From NCBI GenBank assembly GCA_963995505.1, contig OZ023197.1:7615827-7679826 (forward strand): DNA of 64,000 nt, written 5' to 3'. Within the stretch, counting starts at the first letter, position 1, and every line of letters begins with the position of its first letter. The notes below the pieces were generated by a model, which searched no databases, was not told where the DNA came from, and saw nothing but the letters and a program-made list of their open reading frames with translations. Both the position numbers and the translations under genes were made by a program. This document shows positions 1 through 11,362 of the stretch, piece by piece. This DNA is from Hypericum androsaemum (lineage: Eukaryota > Streptophyta > Magnoliopsida > Malpighiales > Hypericaceae).

Positions 1-981
1 TTGTTGGAAGGGTGCTTGATTGCTGGCGTAGGAATGAGGGCTTCTGCTGCATATATTTACATTCGTGGCGAGTATGTAAATGAACGTAAGAACTTGGAGA
101 TTGCAATGAAGGAAGCTTATGAAGCTGGGTTATTAGGTAAGAATGCGTGTGGATCAGGGTATGACTTTGATGTTCATATTCACTATGGTGCTGGTGCCTA
201 TATCTGTGGTGAAGAGACGGCGCTTTTGGAAAGTCTCGAAGGAAGGCAAGGGAAACCAAGATTGAAGCCTCCATTTCCTGCAAATGCAGGCTTGTATGGC
301 TGTCCTACCACTGTTACAAATGTGGAAACTGTTGCTGTCTCTCCCACCATTTTAAGACGTGGGCCTGAGTGGTTTGCAAGTTTTGGAAGGAAGAACAACT
401 CTGGGACAAAATTGTTTTGTGTATCAGGTCATGTTAACAAGCCGTGCACTGTTGAAGAGGAGATGAGCATTCCTCTGAAAGAGCTCATAGAAAGGCACTG
501 TGGAGGTGTTCGAGGTGGATGGGATAATTTATTGGCCATAATACCAGGAGGTTCTTCTGTACCGTTGCTTCCCAAGCACATTTGTGATGATGTATTGATG
601 GACTATGATGCACTTAAGGCTGTTACGAGTGGGTTAGGTACTGCAGCTGTAATAGTAATGGATAAATCTACTGATGTGGTCGATGCCATTGCGAGGTTGT
701 CTTACTTCTACAAGCATGAAAGCTGTGGACAGTGCACACCATGCCGGGAGGGAACACCCTGGCTTTGGATGATTATGGAAAGGATGAAGGTTGGAAATGC
801 CAAGTTAGAGGAAATAGATATGCTTCAGGAGGTGACTAAACAAATTGAAGGGCACACAATTTGTGCGTTGGGTGATGCTGCAGCTTGGCCTGTGCAGGGT
901 TTAATTAGGCATTTTAGACCCGAGCTGGAGAGGAGGATTAAAGAGCGTGCAGAGAGGGAGTTGCTGGAAGCAGCTGCTTAG
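1..981 (+). CDS. NDUFV1: NADH dehydrogenase [ubiquinone] flavoprotein 1 (51 kDa subunit of complex I), 3' part
   Basis: This is the C-terminal 326 residues of the mitochondrial complex I 51-kDa subunit, which binds FMN, oxidises NADH and carries iron-sulfur cluster N3 in the matrix arm. The frame is open from the first base of the window, so the true start, with the mitochondrial presequence and the first part of the NADH/FMN fold, lies upstream. The FMN/NADH-binding loop [11 protein letters not shown] is at residues 63-73 of this piece. The 4Fe-4S ligands are the Cys cluster at 242, 245 and 248 (ESCGQCTPC) and Cys288 in [12 protein letters not shown]. The frame runs to a TAG at 979-981 with no intron or disruption, and identity to plant orthologues is very high by eye. 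After the Cys cluster it reads CREGTPW; the Arabidopsis protein, as I remember it, has Gly in place of Pro. It looks functional. Confidence 0.96.
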   Translation: MLEGCLIAGVGMRASAAYIYIRGEYVNERKNLEIAMKEAYEAGLLGKNACGSGYDFDVHIHYGAGAYICGEETALLESLEGRQGKPRLKPPFPANAGLYGCPTTVTNVETVAVSPTILRRGPEWFASFGRKNNSGTKLFCVSGHVNKPCTVEEEMSIPLKELIERHCGGVRGGWDNLLAIIPGGSSVPLLPKHICDDVLMDYDALKAVTSGLGTAAVIVMDKSTDVVDAIARLSYFYKHESCGQCTPCREGTPWLWMIMERMKVGNAKLEEIDMLQEVTKQIEGHTICALGDAAAWPVQGLIRHFRPELERRIKERAERELLEAAA

Positions 982-3252
982 TGGTGTAGATGAGATCTTG
1001 TGTAGCTTACTTCTTTGGTACGTACCTTTCATGTCAATAAGCGTATCCTGCATTATGATCAAGTTGGTAACCCAACTGCTTGGCTGCTTACCATTCGATC
1101 TTGTATGGCTTTCTCTTCTCTATTGAATGGGCCCTCAAATAGAGGATCAAAGTTGGATCCTATACACGGGGTTCCCATCATAGCCATATTCCATGGACTC
1201 GTTTGAATTAGTAAGACGGTTGATGTACTATTGTACTTGCATTTTCCTGAGCTATATGAACTTCTAAAGCAACTTTCTTACATTATACTGAGCTATATCA
1301 ACTTCTTCTAATATTCTAAAAGTGAAGTTACCCTTCAGCTTTAAATGTGGAAAGAGAGGGTGCAGATGATTTGGGTATTCACAGAAATCTTAGGTGAGTT
1401 GCTCTCTGGTTAGAGGCAGATGTGAATCAGGAATTTGGAAGGGCGTCCGGTTTCATTTTTAATATGGGTGTTGAAAAACAGTATTGACATAGGGTATTCA
1501 CGTCAGGTAGCCATGTTATATTTCAATAAGGGACTGCACAAGTGTCCTTAAATTTCCAACATATGAGAGCACAATGTACTAATTTGGTACATTTGGCCCG
1601 AGACCTCGTGTCAAACATTTAAATGATTTTTTCTCTCTCTAATTAGGTAGCTGTACTGGAAGAATGGGATATCTTTTACAGTAATTGCATTGACAATGAC
1701 ACCATTTTGACTTTTTCTATCAATGGATATGTGAAGTGAACATACTGAGAAATGTGATTTAGTTGGATTCTTGGGATTGTTGTTTGGAGCGGATAGGAAA
1801 AACTGTAACACCACGCGGGTAAAAGGTTTCCCATTTATAGGAACATGGCCAGATAGCGAAGTGTAGATTGGTAAAAACCAACAAGTAGATAAATCTCCTT
1901 GTCTGACGTGGGTAGTACATTGTGAATAGCAGACAACAGTATATGGTGGCAGAGAAAAAAAATGGTACTGTGGACAAGAATGGAACATGGCTGATTGAGA
2001 TGTATTCGGTATTGGTTATGCATCTTGGTCCGTCTTAATGCACTTTATACCGTCTTCAATTTCTGTTCGATACGTCCTTGATTTTGTGCCCCTGTCTTGC
2101 TACTCAGGTTATCATGGCGGACGTTGCCAATAAATGAAGAATCTGCCTCAGTTCAGGTGGCCTCTGGAACAGACATCAAGTTGGATTTCTGTTGATGATG
2201 TACCAGGGAGACAGCTGTTTCTGGGAAAGACATCATCTTACTTTGTTTGAGCATGTCCTCAAAATGGTAGAATGACGTTATTATCTGTTGTTATTATATT
2301 ACATTTTTCTAATAAGACGGAACACATATCTTCTTTTGTGATCGCATTTTAAAGGGTATAGGGATATCCAGAAAAACAACCCTCCTATCTCCAATTGCCT
2401 TATTTAGGTGGTTCTGTGTATGCATTAAGTTCTATCCAAATAATAACCCAAAACGCACCAGTAACAAGAACAAATACCAAAATCAATTAACAAGTAAAAT
2501 GTTCTACTTTAATTAAGAAATCTGACGTTAGAATTATTGGAAATGTGGAAGTGATAAATATTTGTTGTGAGAACTTTACTATATCATTCATAAATCCTAT
2601 CTAGCTCGAATCTGGAATCAATCAACTAAGTAGATATCCGGATACCACGTGGTTTCAACCAAATAACAACACACATCAAATTAAGAACAAATCCATTCAG
2701 TAAGAGCATCCAATTCTAAAGGCAACACTTTCTAGGTGTGCAAAGATGTCCAAAAGGAAACACTAGAAGGTTGAAAAGCTGTCTGAAATGGATAGCTTGA
2801 AACAATACAAAGGCCTTAGCCAAAAGACCTTCTTCCTAGTTGTTGATTTAGTTCAAGCCCTTGAAGGAGGTGATCTCGTAAGAGAGCTTGGTGAATTTTG
2901 GGTTGTGCCAACGGGTGAAGATGAAGGCAGACCATGGTCTTGTTTTGTCAAAACGGTATAAGACTTCGATATTTATAGAGCCGATTAATGAAAATTGAAG
3001 TCGAGTGAGTAGCGTAATTGTATTCTCAATATTCGAACTTGAGACATATTATTAATTTAGAACAATGCATTATCATTTAATTGACATGCTTAATGGTAGT
3101 TACTGTCATGAACGAGTGCCCTGACGTACCAAATCGAGGTCCAGGGTTTAAACTTGGTAATTGTACTCTCTTCGCTCCTGAGGTCATCGCAGGTTATAAA
3201 TTACTCATGCACCAACGCATATGCATTAAAACCTTGCCATAATGATGATTGC
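982..3252. other. Intergenic DNA downstream of NDUFV1
   Basis: The first few hundred bases are presumably the NDUFV1 3' UTR. I see no convincing gene in the rest: open frames at 1015-1206 and, on the minus strand, 1611-2023 are short, low-complexity and overlap each other. The only protein-like stretch is the small frame at 2788-2961, listed separately. AT content is high and no clear transposon ends are visible. Confidence 0.5.
2788..2961 (+). pseudogene. Short protein-like remnant, unrecognised
   Basis: A 57-codon frame from an ATG at 2788 to TAA at 2959-2961 reads like real protein, with balanced composition and segments such as GGDLVRELGEFWVVPTGEDE. The same frame continues upstream through a stop at about 2770 into more plausible residues (MSKRKH then stop, then KVEKLSE). 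This suggests the end of a broken gene or a captured exon. I cannot assign a family. It could be chance. Confidence 0.2.
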
Positions 3253-3257
3253 GTTAA

Positions 3258-3591
3258 GTGGGACCGGATTTGGTCCTGGAGATCCACTCCTGCACGGTGC
3301 TAGAGGATTTTTATTGAAGTACTGGAGGATTTTTATTGAAGGACACGCGAGAACTTTTTTGTAAAAATGCAGAAACACAGGGGGCAAAATAAAAAAACCC
3401 ACAACTATTGAATCGTAACTGGGATGGTCCCAATTTATCCGGGACGGGATAAAAACGGACCATTGAATCATAACTGGGTAGACCATTAAATCATAACTGG
3501 GTAGACCATTGAATCATAACTAAGTAAACCATTGGATCGTCCAGAACGGTCCTGGTTGGATTTAGCTTTCTAGGACCAAATTCGCTCCCAC
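3258..3591. mobile_element. MITE-like element, 334 bp, flanked by GTTAA
   Basis: The left end GTGGGACCGGATTTGGTCC and the reverse complement of the right end, GTGGGAGCGAATTTGGTCC, form a terminal inverted repeat of about 23 bp with few mismatches. The element is bounded by the same five bases, GTTAA, at 3253-3257 and 3592-3596, which fits a target-site duplication. It has no coding capacity. Inside, a 24-bp unit of the type ACCATTGAATCATAACTGGG is repeated about three and a half times between roughly 3458 and 3537, and a phrase of the type GGATTTTTATTGAAG is duplicated near 3304-3342. The superfamily is not clear from the ends alone. Confidence 0.6.
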
Positions 3592-3688
3592 GTTAAGTAT
3601 TCTTATGTCACATCGTATCCCTGAGGGAATAATTGTCAGAAAAAAATCCACAATTTTGACGAAGAATGGATGTATTGAAGGGGGAAAT

Positions 3689-4010
3689 TGTTGAAAATTC
3701 TATATTGCTTAGTGTAATAGTGATGGACAAGTTTATAAATATTCAAAATTCACCTACTTATATTTTTAACATTTTTGGTTGGATATGGAATTCTAATATG
3801 GTATCAGAACGGGTTCATCCCGTATTCATTGTTGTGCTCGCACGACCCCATTTCTCGGACTTCGGCAGAGTCAAAGCCCGTGCAATCTTCGATTCAATGG
3901 GTCTCGTTTGAAGCGGCGTGTTGAGAATTCCACATTGTTTAGAGAAAAAATACTGGACCAATTTATAAGCGTTGAAAATCTACTTATCTATAGATATAGA
4001 GATTCTAACA
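3689..4010 (+). mobile_element. TRIM-like miniature LTR retrotransposon
   Basis: Two related direct repeats both begin TGTTGA(A/G)AATTC: 3689-3798 and 3919-4010. They share internal words (CATTG/TATTG, TGGAC, TTTATAA, AAAATC/AAAATT, CTACTTAT) and end ATTCTAATA and ATTCTAACA, so the right copy keeps the canonical TG...CA termini. The base after the left copy starts TGGTATCAGAAC (3799-3810), which matches the usual initiator-Met tRNA primer-binding site except near its end. The intervening 120 bp has no useful reading frame. Flanks are GAAAT (3684-3688) and AAAAT (4011-4015), an imperfect 5-bp duplication. Short LTRs, adjacent PBS and a tiny non-coding interior are the diagnostic layout of TRIM elements. 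Confidence 0.6.
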
Positions 4011-4787
4011 AAAATATGTATGAAGAATATGATAAAGAGAAGCTTCCTTTTATGAAGTTCTCGATAAGTTGGTGGCAATTACCAAGACTCCTTTATTAAG
4101 ATAACCTACTATATTTTTGTAATCTTGATATTACAATATATGCGATTTAACTCTGTTAGGCTGAATTTTTTTGCAGCATACGTCTTTTATTTGAATTTAT
4201 ATGAAAGCATCACAAAAGAGGAAATTTTTATAACATAGTAAACTATTTTTAATGATTTCATTCACATAAATACATATATTTCATGAAAAAAGTCTACAAT
4301 ATTTAAAAAAGATGTGTTGCAAATATGATTTATCAAATTATGAGTATTCAATAAAATCAAGTCATTCAAATTACTACACAAACGAATATCATCAATGTGT
4401 TTATTCAAATATAAATAAGACACTAAAATATTTTCAAGACAATATTTTTTTGTTAATGTACATATCACACATGTATTTTAAGTTTTTATAAAATTTGTAA
4501 TCACACAAATATGGATGTAATTTCGCATATTTGAAATTGTATGTATCTTTTTAAAATTGTACATACGCATTTAATTCACATGTTAACTAATCTACTTAGA
4601 CCTACCACATACTTATCAGAGCACCTATATTTTAATCACAGAAGAAAACATTATTCTCGCTTGAAATGGTGCATATTTTGAGCAGGTAAATCCACCGTTG
4701 CTAATGTCATTCTGTAACGATGAATGATGTATTATCTTAACTATTTAATTAGTTTATTCGTAAAATTATAGGGAAAATTATAGGTAC

Positions 4788-4791
<4 letters not shown>

Positions 4792-4825
<34 letters not shown>
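4792..4825. repeat. (AT)n microsatellite
   Basis: An uninterrupted run of about 17 TA dinucleotides sits just left of the MULE element. Confidence 0.95.
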
Positions 4826-4829
<4 letters not shown>

Positions 4830-4852
4830 TGGACTACCTATATTTTTCTTTT

Positions 4853-6205
4853 GGGTAAATTACCCTCAAGTTCCTGATCTTTGGTCACCCTCCCGCTAGG
4901 GTCCTTAGCTTTTGGAAAATGATTGTCTCGTCCCTAAGTTTTGATGATAATAGACTCTCGGTTCCCTTGAGCCGGAATATTCCTTTTTCTCCGGTGAACC
5001 CCCACTTGAAATGACCAAAATACTCTTCCCACTTAAAAATAAAAAATCTCTTTCCTTCTTTCCTTCTTCCTTCCCCTTCTTCTTCCTCCCACCTCATCTC
5101 CATCCTCCAACCTTCAACTACAACTCAAAACCAAAAAAATTTAGTGAGAATTAAAATTAATTAGAAAGAATTAAAATTTGAAGAACCTTAATTCTAAAAA
5201 CTTTAATTTCAATTAGAACACCCAATATGAAAATAATCTAGATCGTAAAAAATCCCTAATTAAATCATCACCCATATAGTTTTTCTCCATAATAAGCATC
5301 ACATCAAAAATTAAATTCAAAGTCCAAGGAAGAAGGTGGGACCCAGCGAGTTCCAAATAGAGATGAGATCCAAAGTTAGGGTTAGGAGAGGTGAGGATAG
5401 AGATGAGATCCGAAGTGGTTACAGGAGAAGACGAGGGCGGCGGCGGCCAAGAAAACTGAAGAAGGGGCGGTCTCATCCTAGCTGAAGCCTCCCATTGACT
5501 ACATGTTTCCTTGCCTTGTAATTAAATTTAATTACTTTTGATTTATAGTTTGGAGGATGGGTTTGTGACGAATAGAGGAAGGGAGTAGAGGATGGAGGGA
5601 GGAGATGCTCTGGATCTGAGGATTTCTGTGTATGATTAATTGGTTGGTAGAATATGGAGGGGTGTGGATCATTAGTAAGTTATTTATTATTGGGCTAGGA
5701 TTTGAAGGTGGAGTTAAGGAGGAGTAGAAAATCAAAAGTTGAGAGCTTGTTGTGGTTGGGAAGCCATTATAAATGTTTAATTGATTACTGAGTATGAAGG
5801 TTTTTTTCTAATTCGATTTGAAGGTTGAATGTTTACTGGGAGTTTGGTTTTTTATTATTGGGTTATTTCCATGTTGGGTGTTTTAATTAAAATTAAAGTT
5901 TTTAAAATTAGGGTTCTTCAAATTTTAAATTCTAATTAGTTTTTATTCTCACTAATTTTTTTTTGTTTTGAGTTGTGGTTGAAGGTTGGGAGGATGGAGA
6001 TGAGGTGGGAGGAAGAAGAAGGGGAAGGAAGAAGGAAAGAGATTTTTTATTTTTAAGTGGGAGGGATATTTTGGTCATTTCAAGTGGGGGTTCACTTGAG
6101 AAATAGGAATATTCCGACTCCAAGGACTCGAGAGTCTATTATCATCAAAACTTAAGAACGGGACAATTATTTTCCAAAAGTCAGGGACTTGAGAGTAATT
6201 TGCCC
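4853..6205. mobile_element. Mutator-like (MULE) non-autonomous element with long terminal inverted repeats
   Basis: The two ends are long inverted repeats, roughly 4853-5240 and 5860-6205. The left end starts GGGTAAATTACCCTCAAG and the right end, read on the minus strand, starts GGGCAAATTACTCTCAAG. A perfect 9-bp duplication TTTTCTTTT flanks the element at 4844-4852 and 6206-6214. Long TIRs plus a 9-bp TSD are the hallmark of Mutator-like elements. The 0.6-kb core between the arms encodes no transposase. It includes a patch rich in GGCGGC around 5430-5475 and short open frames (for example minus strand 5213-5476) that do not resemble a known protein, so a captured host fragment is possible but not shown. 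Confidence 0.85.
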
Positions 6206-6743
6206 TTTTCTTTTTGTTGGAAAGAGAACCTATTTAACCCTAAGATAACAAAAAAAGTTGTCTGCCGACGATCATGCTGATCCCATTATCTTTTTCAAAA
6301 GTCAAGTATTGTCGGAATTTATTTAGAAATAATTTTTTTTCCATAAAAATTAACCCTAGACTTTTTTAAAAGAATCAAAGTTTTTTATTACTTAGACCAA
6401 TATTATCAGTAACATCAACTCTAAGATTGCTTTCAATTGCTAGAAGTTTGACCAAGTTAAGGGCCCATGAATTTGCTTCCGACATTGGTTTTGATTTGTT
6501 GGTATTTTCCATACTCTCTATTTGATTGCTGTTTTCTTCTAGTACTAGCTTACATTGGTTAACCTTTTGCTGTACAAGTTCAAGCAACTTTATCAGTCTG
6601 GTTGATTTTTTCTTGTCTTAAACCATTCTCAAAAAAAATTTCTTGTCTTAAACAGTCACTAAATATCACCAATTCCTCCTAAATCACCAGATTCACAGTT
6701 AATCTGTATTAGCAGCAATTGAACATCAAGGTATTGGAGTTAA
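6206..6743. other. Short intergenic stretch upstream of the DUF247 gene
   Basis: No gene is recognised. A 70-residue minus-strand frame (6375-6587) has a coiled-coil-like composition but no family I know. A phrase of the type TTTCTTGTCTTAAAC is duplicated at about 6610-6655. The proximal promoter of the next gene would lie here; I see no decisive core element. Confidence 0.4.
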
Positions 6744-7208
6744 ATGACCAGGATGGAAGATACTTATCAAGCTGATCATGTTTTGATCGATGTCACAAAC
6801 TTGAACAGACAGCTAGCCTCTTCTATCAAAGCCAAATTGCTGGAAGAATCCCCATCCTCGGTCGAAGATTGCATCTTTCGAGTCCCGGATAAGCTCAGAT
6901 CAGACCGTGGATCGCTTTTCGATCCAACCATAGTGGCAGTAGGCCACTACCACCATGGCAACAAGAGGTTATCTCGATTCGAGCTAGGTAGGCTTTATAA
7001 TAACACATTGATATGCGAATTCTACTACGGGGAGGTAGCCCACCAGGTGAATCAGTACTATAGGTCGCAGTGGTCTAGGTGGAGAGCTACCTTGAAACGT
7101 GACTACTTCAACAATCCTTGGTCTATCTCATCATTTGTAGTTGCTATTCTTGTTTTAGCTTTCACTTTTCTGCAGACACTCTTCACCATTTTTTCTTACC
7201 ACTTCTGA
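6744..7208 (+). CDS. DUF247 (UPF0481) family protein, internally shortened
   Basis: The 154-residue frame joins the two recognisable ends of a DUF247 protein. Residues 43-76 carry the N-terminal signature (CIFRVPDKLR, then VAVGHYHHGNKRL, matching the family's pattern of VP..L and G..HHG). Residues 110-154 carry the conserved C-terminal tail (W...LKRDYFNNPWSI) followed by a single hydrophobic membrane segment at about 128-151. Family members are usually 400-500 residues, so some 250-300 central residues are missing at a junction near residue 76-90. The frame itself is intact from ATG to TGA. DUF247 proteins are plant-specific membrane-anchored proteins, some linked to self-incompatibility in grasses; the role here is unknown. 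It may be an internally deleted pseudogene that happens to stay in frame, or an expressed short form. Confidence 0.7.
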   Translation: MTRMEDTYQADHVLIDVTNLNRQLASSIKAKLLEESPSSVEDCIFRVPDKLRSDRGSLFDPTIVAVGHYHHGNKRLSRFELGRLYNNTLICEFYYGEVAHQVNQYYRSQWSRWRATLKRDYFNNPWSISSFVVAILVLAFTFLQTLFTIFSYHF

Positions 7209-7684
7209 TCAAATGGGACTTTATTCCCGCAATTGAGATTTTTATTCTTTTGGGATCAATATTTAGGAGTCCATTCCCATTTATTAGATATAGAAACAGT
7301 ACATCCGACAACAGAATGTCTGCCCAAAAGCTTACAGTGATCAACAATAACAACAACATGCAAAAGACGCATAAAAGGATATAAGAACTAGTTAAATCAA
7401 TTGAGGAGGGGTTGTTTGACCTTAACTAGATCTCGAATTTGAGTTCTTGGAATGTAACAGTGTTAAATACTTATTGGGAATCTTTCAAATGTACTACTCG
7501 ATTCGAAGTTGTATTACTCGAACCAATAGAACAAAAATAATACAGAAAGGCCAAAGCACACTAAAAAGAGAAAAAAAAAGCATTGGCAGATGATCCACAC
7601 GGTATATTGTAGGTGAATTGCACAAGGCATATATATATAACATCCCCGCCTTTTTGGTAACCTACCATTAGATGATTTTTTAAA
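7209..7684. other. Intergenic DNA between DUF247 gene and MULE element
   Basis: Presumed 3' UTR of the DUF247 gene followed by AT-rich DNA with no supportable gene. The short frames at 7118-7384 and 7514-7758 are shadows or low-complexity sequence. An imperfect copy of the 9-11 bp target site of the next element ends at 7684. Confidence 0.4.
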
Positions 7685-8842
7685 GGAAAAAGTACAATTT
7701 TGTATCTTGTAGTATCGCACTTTTCTGTGATAGGATCATGTAGTTTAAAAATTATCAATCAGGTCCAAATTATTTGAAAATTTATCAACCTACTGGCCCA
7801 CTCAGGTTCGAGGGACTTCCGAACCTAGCTGGACTGCCACATCATCAAAATGACCTATTTCAGTCTGACATGGCTTGATGAATGGGCGATGAGTTGTCTT
7901 GAAGGTAAATTTCAAAAATATCCCAAATTATTAATTTCTTTCCCTCCACCCCGCTTCTTCCTCCTCTACCTTGCAATTGCGAAGTTCCCAAAATATCTCT
8001 CCCTCTCTTAAAATTTTCTGCCAATCTTCTCAAACGGAGGCCCAACCAATAAACATTAAAAACAACACATCACTACAAAATTCAATACAAATGCATGCAT
8101 ACATCAAGACATTAATTAATTTATTGGAAACCCACATGAACCAAGAAATCAAGCATCAAACGGAGGTCCTACTCCTCCTTCGACCTCTTGACCCGAGGCT
8201 CTCGCTACGCCGCCAGTACCCGCTGTAGTTCCACCCCAAGTCGATGGCGGCGGCGGCGGCAATATTCTCGCTCGCGTCTGGTGCAAACCCACCACGTGAA
8301 CTGCAATAATTGGGAGAGAGAGGAAAATAAGGTCAAAAACTGAGGTTCTTGTGGGGTTGAGGCTGGAAGCCGAGCTAGAGCAGGTGGTGTTGGGGAAAAA
8401 CCATGGCTTTCTCTCTCTTCTGACACACACCGGAGATGGACGAGACAAGACGGGAGCCGAGGAGAGAGAGGTTCCTATTCGCCCAATTTTTTTCTCTGTC
8501 TCTTGAGATTGACAGAAAATTTTAAGAAAGAGAGAGATTTTAGGAACTTTGCAATTGCAAGTTAGACGAGGAAGAAGAGGGGTGGAGGGAAAAAATTAAT
8601 AACTTTGGGATTTTTTTAAAATTTACATTTAAGAAAACTCATCCCCATTCATCAAGCCATGTCAAACAGAAACAGGTCGTTTTGATGACGTGGCCGTCCA
8701 CTTAGGTTCAGATGTCACCCGGGCCTGAGTAGGATCGTAGGTTGATAAATTTTCAAATAACGTGGACCTAATTAATAATTTTTAAACCATATGGTCCTAT
8801 CGCAAAAAGTGTGATACCACAGGTACAAAATTGTACTCTTCC
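7685..8842. mobile_element. Second Mutator-like non-autonomous element
   Basis: Inverted-repeat arms of roughly 340 bp occupy about 7685-8030 and 8500-8842. The left end reads GGAAAAAGTACAATTTTGTA and the right end on the minus strand reads GGAAGAGTACAATTTTGTAC. Both arms hold matching words such as ATCAAAATGACCT/AGGTCGTTTTGATGA and TTGCAATTGC. The flanks are ATTTTTTAAA (7675-7684) and ATTTTTTTAAA (8843-8853), a 10-bp duplication with one T gained or lost in the T run. The TIR sequence differs from that of the element at 4853, so this is a different family. The core carries a (GGC)n run at about 8245-8260 and two overlapping minus-strand frames without recognisable domains; no transposase is present. 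Confidence 0.75.
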
Positions 8843-9028
8843 ATTTTTTTAAACTATTCAAAGTTTTTTTATAAGTGGATGAATATTCAAAACTACATTG
8901 TTTCGAGCCATGCATGCTCAAGTATTATTATGGTTACCCAAAAAGTATTCTAACACTTTGCCTTCTTCAATTTTTAACTTACTCAACGTGAATTTCAATA
9001 GCATGCACCTGATAATCAGATAATTCAC

Positions 9029-10115
9029 TGTTGGAGAATTGATAGAGATGACCCAATATAAGTGAGTGTATTGGACTTTAAGTCCAAGTATTTAATTAGA
9101 GGGAGAATCCTAATTAAATACAATAAGTAAGTGATTGGTGGACAATTTTAAACTATTTTAATTGGAGGTCACACCAATTAGATTTGAGTATTTGTGAGAT
9201 CAATACGAAGCTCGTTGATAAAGGTTCGTAACGATATATAACACTTGCAAAAATCTAATTCTCGGGGTGAATGAAAATTAGCTTTAAAGTATTATGGCAG
9301 TAATTGAAATAAGCGCAATCTCACATTGGTTAGCGCACTATGCTGAGACAAGTTTATAAGGGACTAGAAGTGTAGCATGGGTAAACTGGTGGAGTAGGGA
9401 GAAGCTTCTCGTGCCATCCGTCCATCCGTCCGGCTGGCTCAGGACGAGCGCCCGCCCCGGGTGCAAGATTGTGGGAATTGTTCCAGGTTCCAGGGCCTTA
9501 TCTTTTTAGAGCTGGGCCGTACCTGTTGAAGCGATTCTAGGCCGAAAAAATCATCTGGGTTTCTGCTTGGAGAGGCCCACGTTCTGTCGAGTTTAAATTA
9601 ATGAGAATAACAGCCCATTTAATTTGGAGTTTTATGGCTCCCAGTAACAACCCATTTACTCACCTAATTAATGGCCTGAGTAAATACAATTTTGGCTGTT
9701 GGAGGTCCAATGCTGCCTATAAAAAGAGCCCTTCTCTTTCATTCCAAATCATCCCAACTCTCAATCTCTTCAGAGCTTTCTACTTATCCCCCACAACATC
9801 ATATCATTCTTGCATAAAAGAGTCAGAGTTCTAAGGCTACGAAAGGTTAGAAAGGTATATGAAAGTGCTTCCTTTCGGACGTTGTACCTTGGGAACTCTC
9901 TTACCCACGAAGGCTTGAAGCATATAGGCGGGTGATAAGAGTTTAAGGGCACACGGTTAAACTGTGGCCTCATCTAGGATTCAATCCAAAAGTCACTACC
10001 TTGAAGACGACGTTTTACACACTTAGCCCAAAGCGTGATCGTGAGCATACTCTCACCCTTCTCTTTTATATAGCTTATACTTCATATACCATAATTTACT
10101 AATATTTTATCAACA
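9029..10115 (+). repeat. 5' LTR of the Copia element (1087 bp)
   Basis: It matches the 3' LTR at both ends but is about 400 bp longer. Roughly 9190-9590 has no counterpart in the 3' copy, which jumps at about 17400-17468. The shared part contains a candidate TATA region, CTATAAAAAG, near 9718. Confidence 0.85.
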
Positions 10116-11362
10116 ATCTTAAACTCTTATTCTTTTGAATATTAGTAAACTGTGATCTGTTACTTATATATCGTCATTGCTGTCGGAAAGTATTCTGTGG
10201 TAACCTGCTCTACACGTCTATTGTTCGGTTGAATTTGTCCTATAATTAACTACGCAGTAAGGGGGAAGGAGATTGAAATTGAGACCTCCATAACTTGGAA
10301 AATTGAATTGGGTTTCGTAGTATTGTGTGAACATTACATTATTGTTGAAGTTGTCACTGTTTTGGTATATAAATTAACAAGTACCGAATAAACCCTTGAT
10401 TCGAAAATTGACATTTAGCTCTGCTTGCGTCTGTGCGCTAATTGAATTGGAATATTGGTTAAATCTTAAATTAACCGTTTCTGTTGGCTTGCGATCAATA
10501 AAATATTGCTTCTCTAAGTTAAGCGCAAACGGTTTGATTTTTTTTTTAAGTGTAGCTGTTTATTAGTTACGAACTTGCTGAATACAATGCTAAGCTTCTA
10601 TGTTGAGTGAGAAAGTAAAATGGGAGAACGGTTGAGAGTTCTGGACCCCCATTAATTAAAATAATATTGTTGACCGTTTAGGGAAAATGCCAAGTTTTTT
10701 TTGGGTTTAAGGGAAAATGCCAAGCTGCCTATTGTTGCTAGTTCATTTTCTTTTATTGAGTTCATAACGTCCATTTTTGGTTCCGACTCCAGAGAGTCGC
10801 TTATAACTCTAATTGCTAATTATTGGTCTCGCCAACGGTTGGTGAGATAATGCTTATAAGTTAATAGTAGAACGGGCAGATAGAAAATTGGTGGCCGTCT
10901 GATCTTTTGAACTCACAAGCAAATTCTGCAAATTAATAGGATTTAATTGTCCTTTATTTGCCTGATATTTAATAGTCCGTTTTATATGATAAATGCGATG
11001 GTATTAGGTCTTCGCTGTCATATGGCTATTAAGATGGGTTACAAGAGGTGAAAGTTTGGGTCTTCGGGCCTTAAATTTTTACATTTTTACTCAATTGGTT
11101 TGTTCAAGAATTAGCATGTGTTGCAATTAGAGATGAACTGCTGTGTTGGTGATTTTACGGTGGAACCCGTTGAACTTTTATGGGCGTATAAATTGGGTTT
11201 CACTTTAATGGACCTAATTTGTTAAAGATATTTTGCTAATCCAAATTTAAATCAGTTTGTGAAATTGATTGTTATATGCTGGGCCTTTAAATTGTGTGTT
11301 CGGCCCAAGTGAATAATTGATAAATGTATGTTAATTGCCATATATATATTCGTGATGTATAG

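Noticed and set aside
2114..2140. ATG with favourable context (ATGGCGGACGTTGCC)
   Set aside because: The frame ends after eight codons and nothing downstream continues it.
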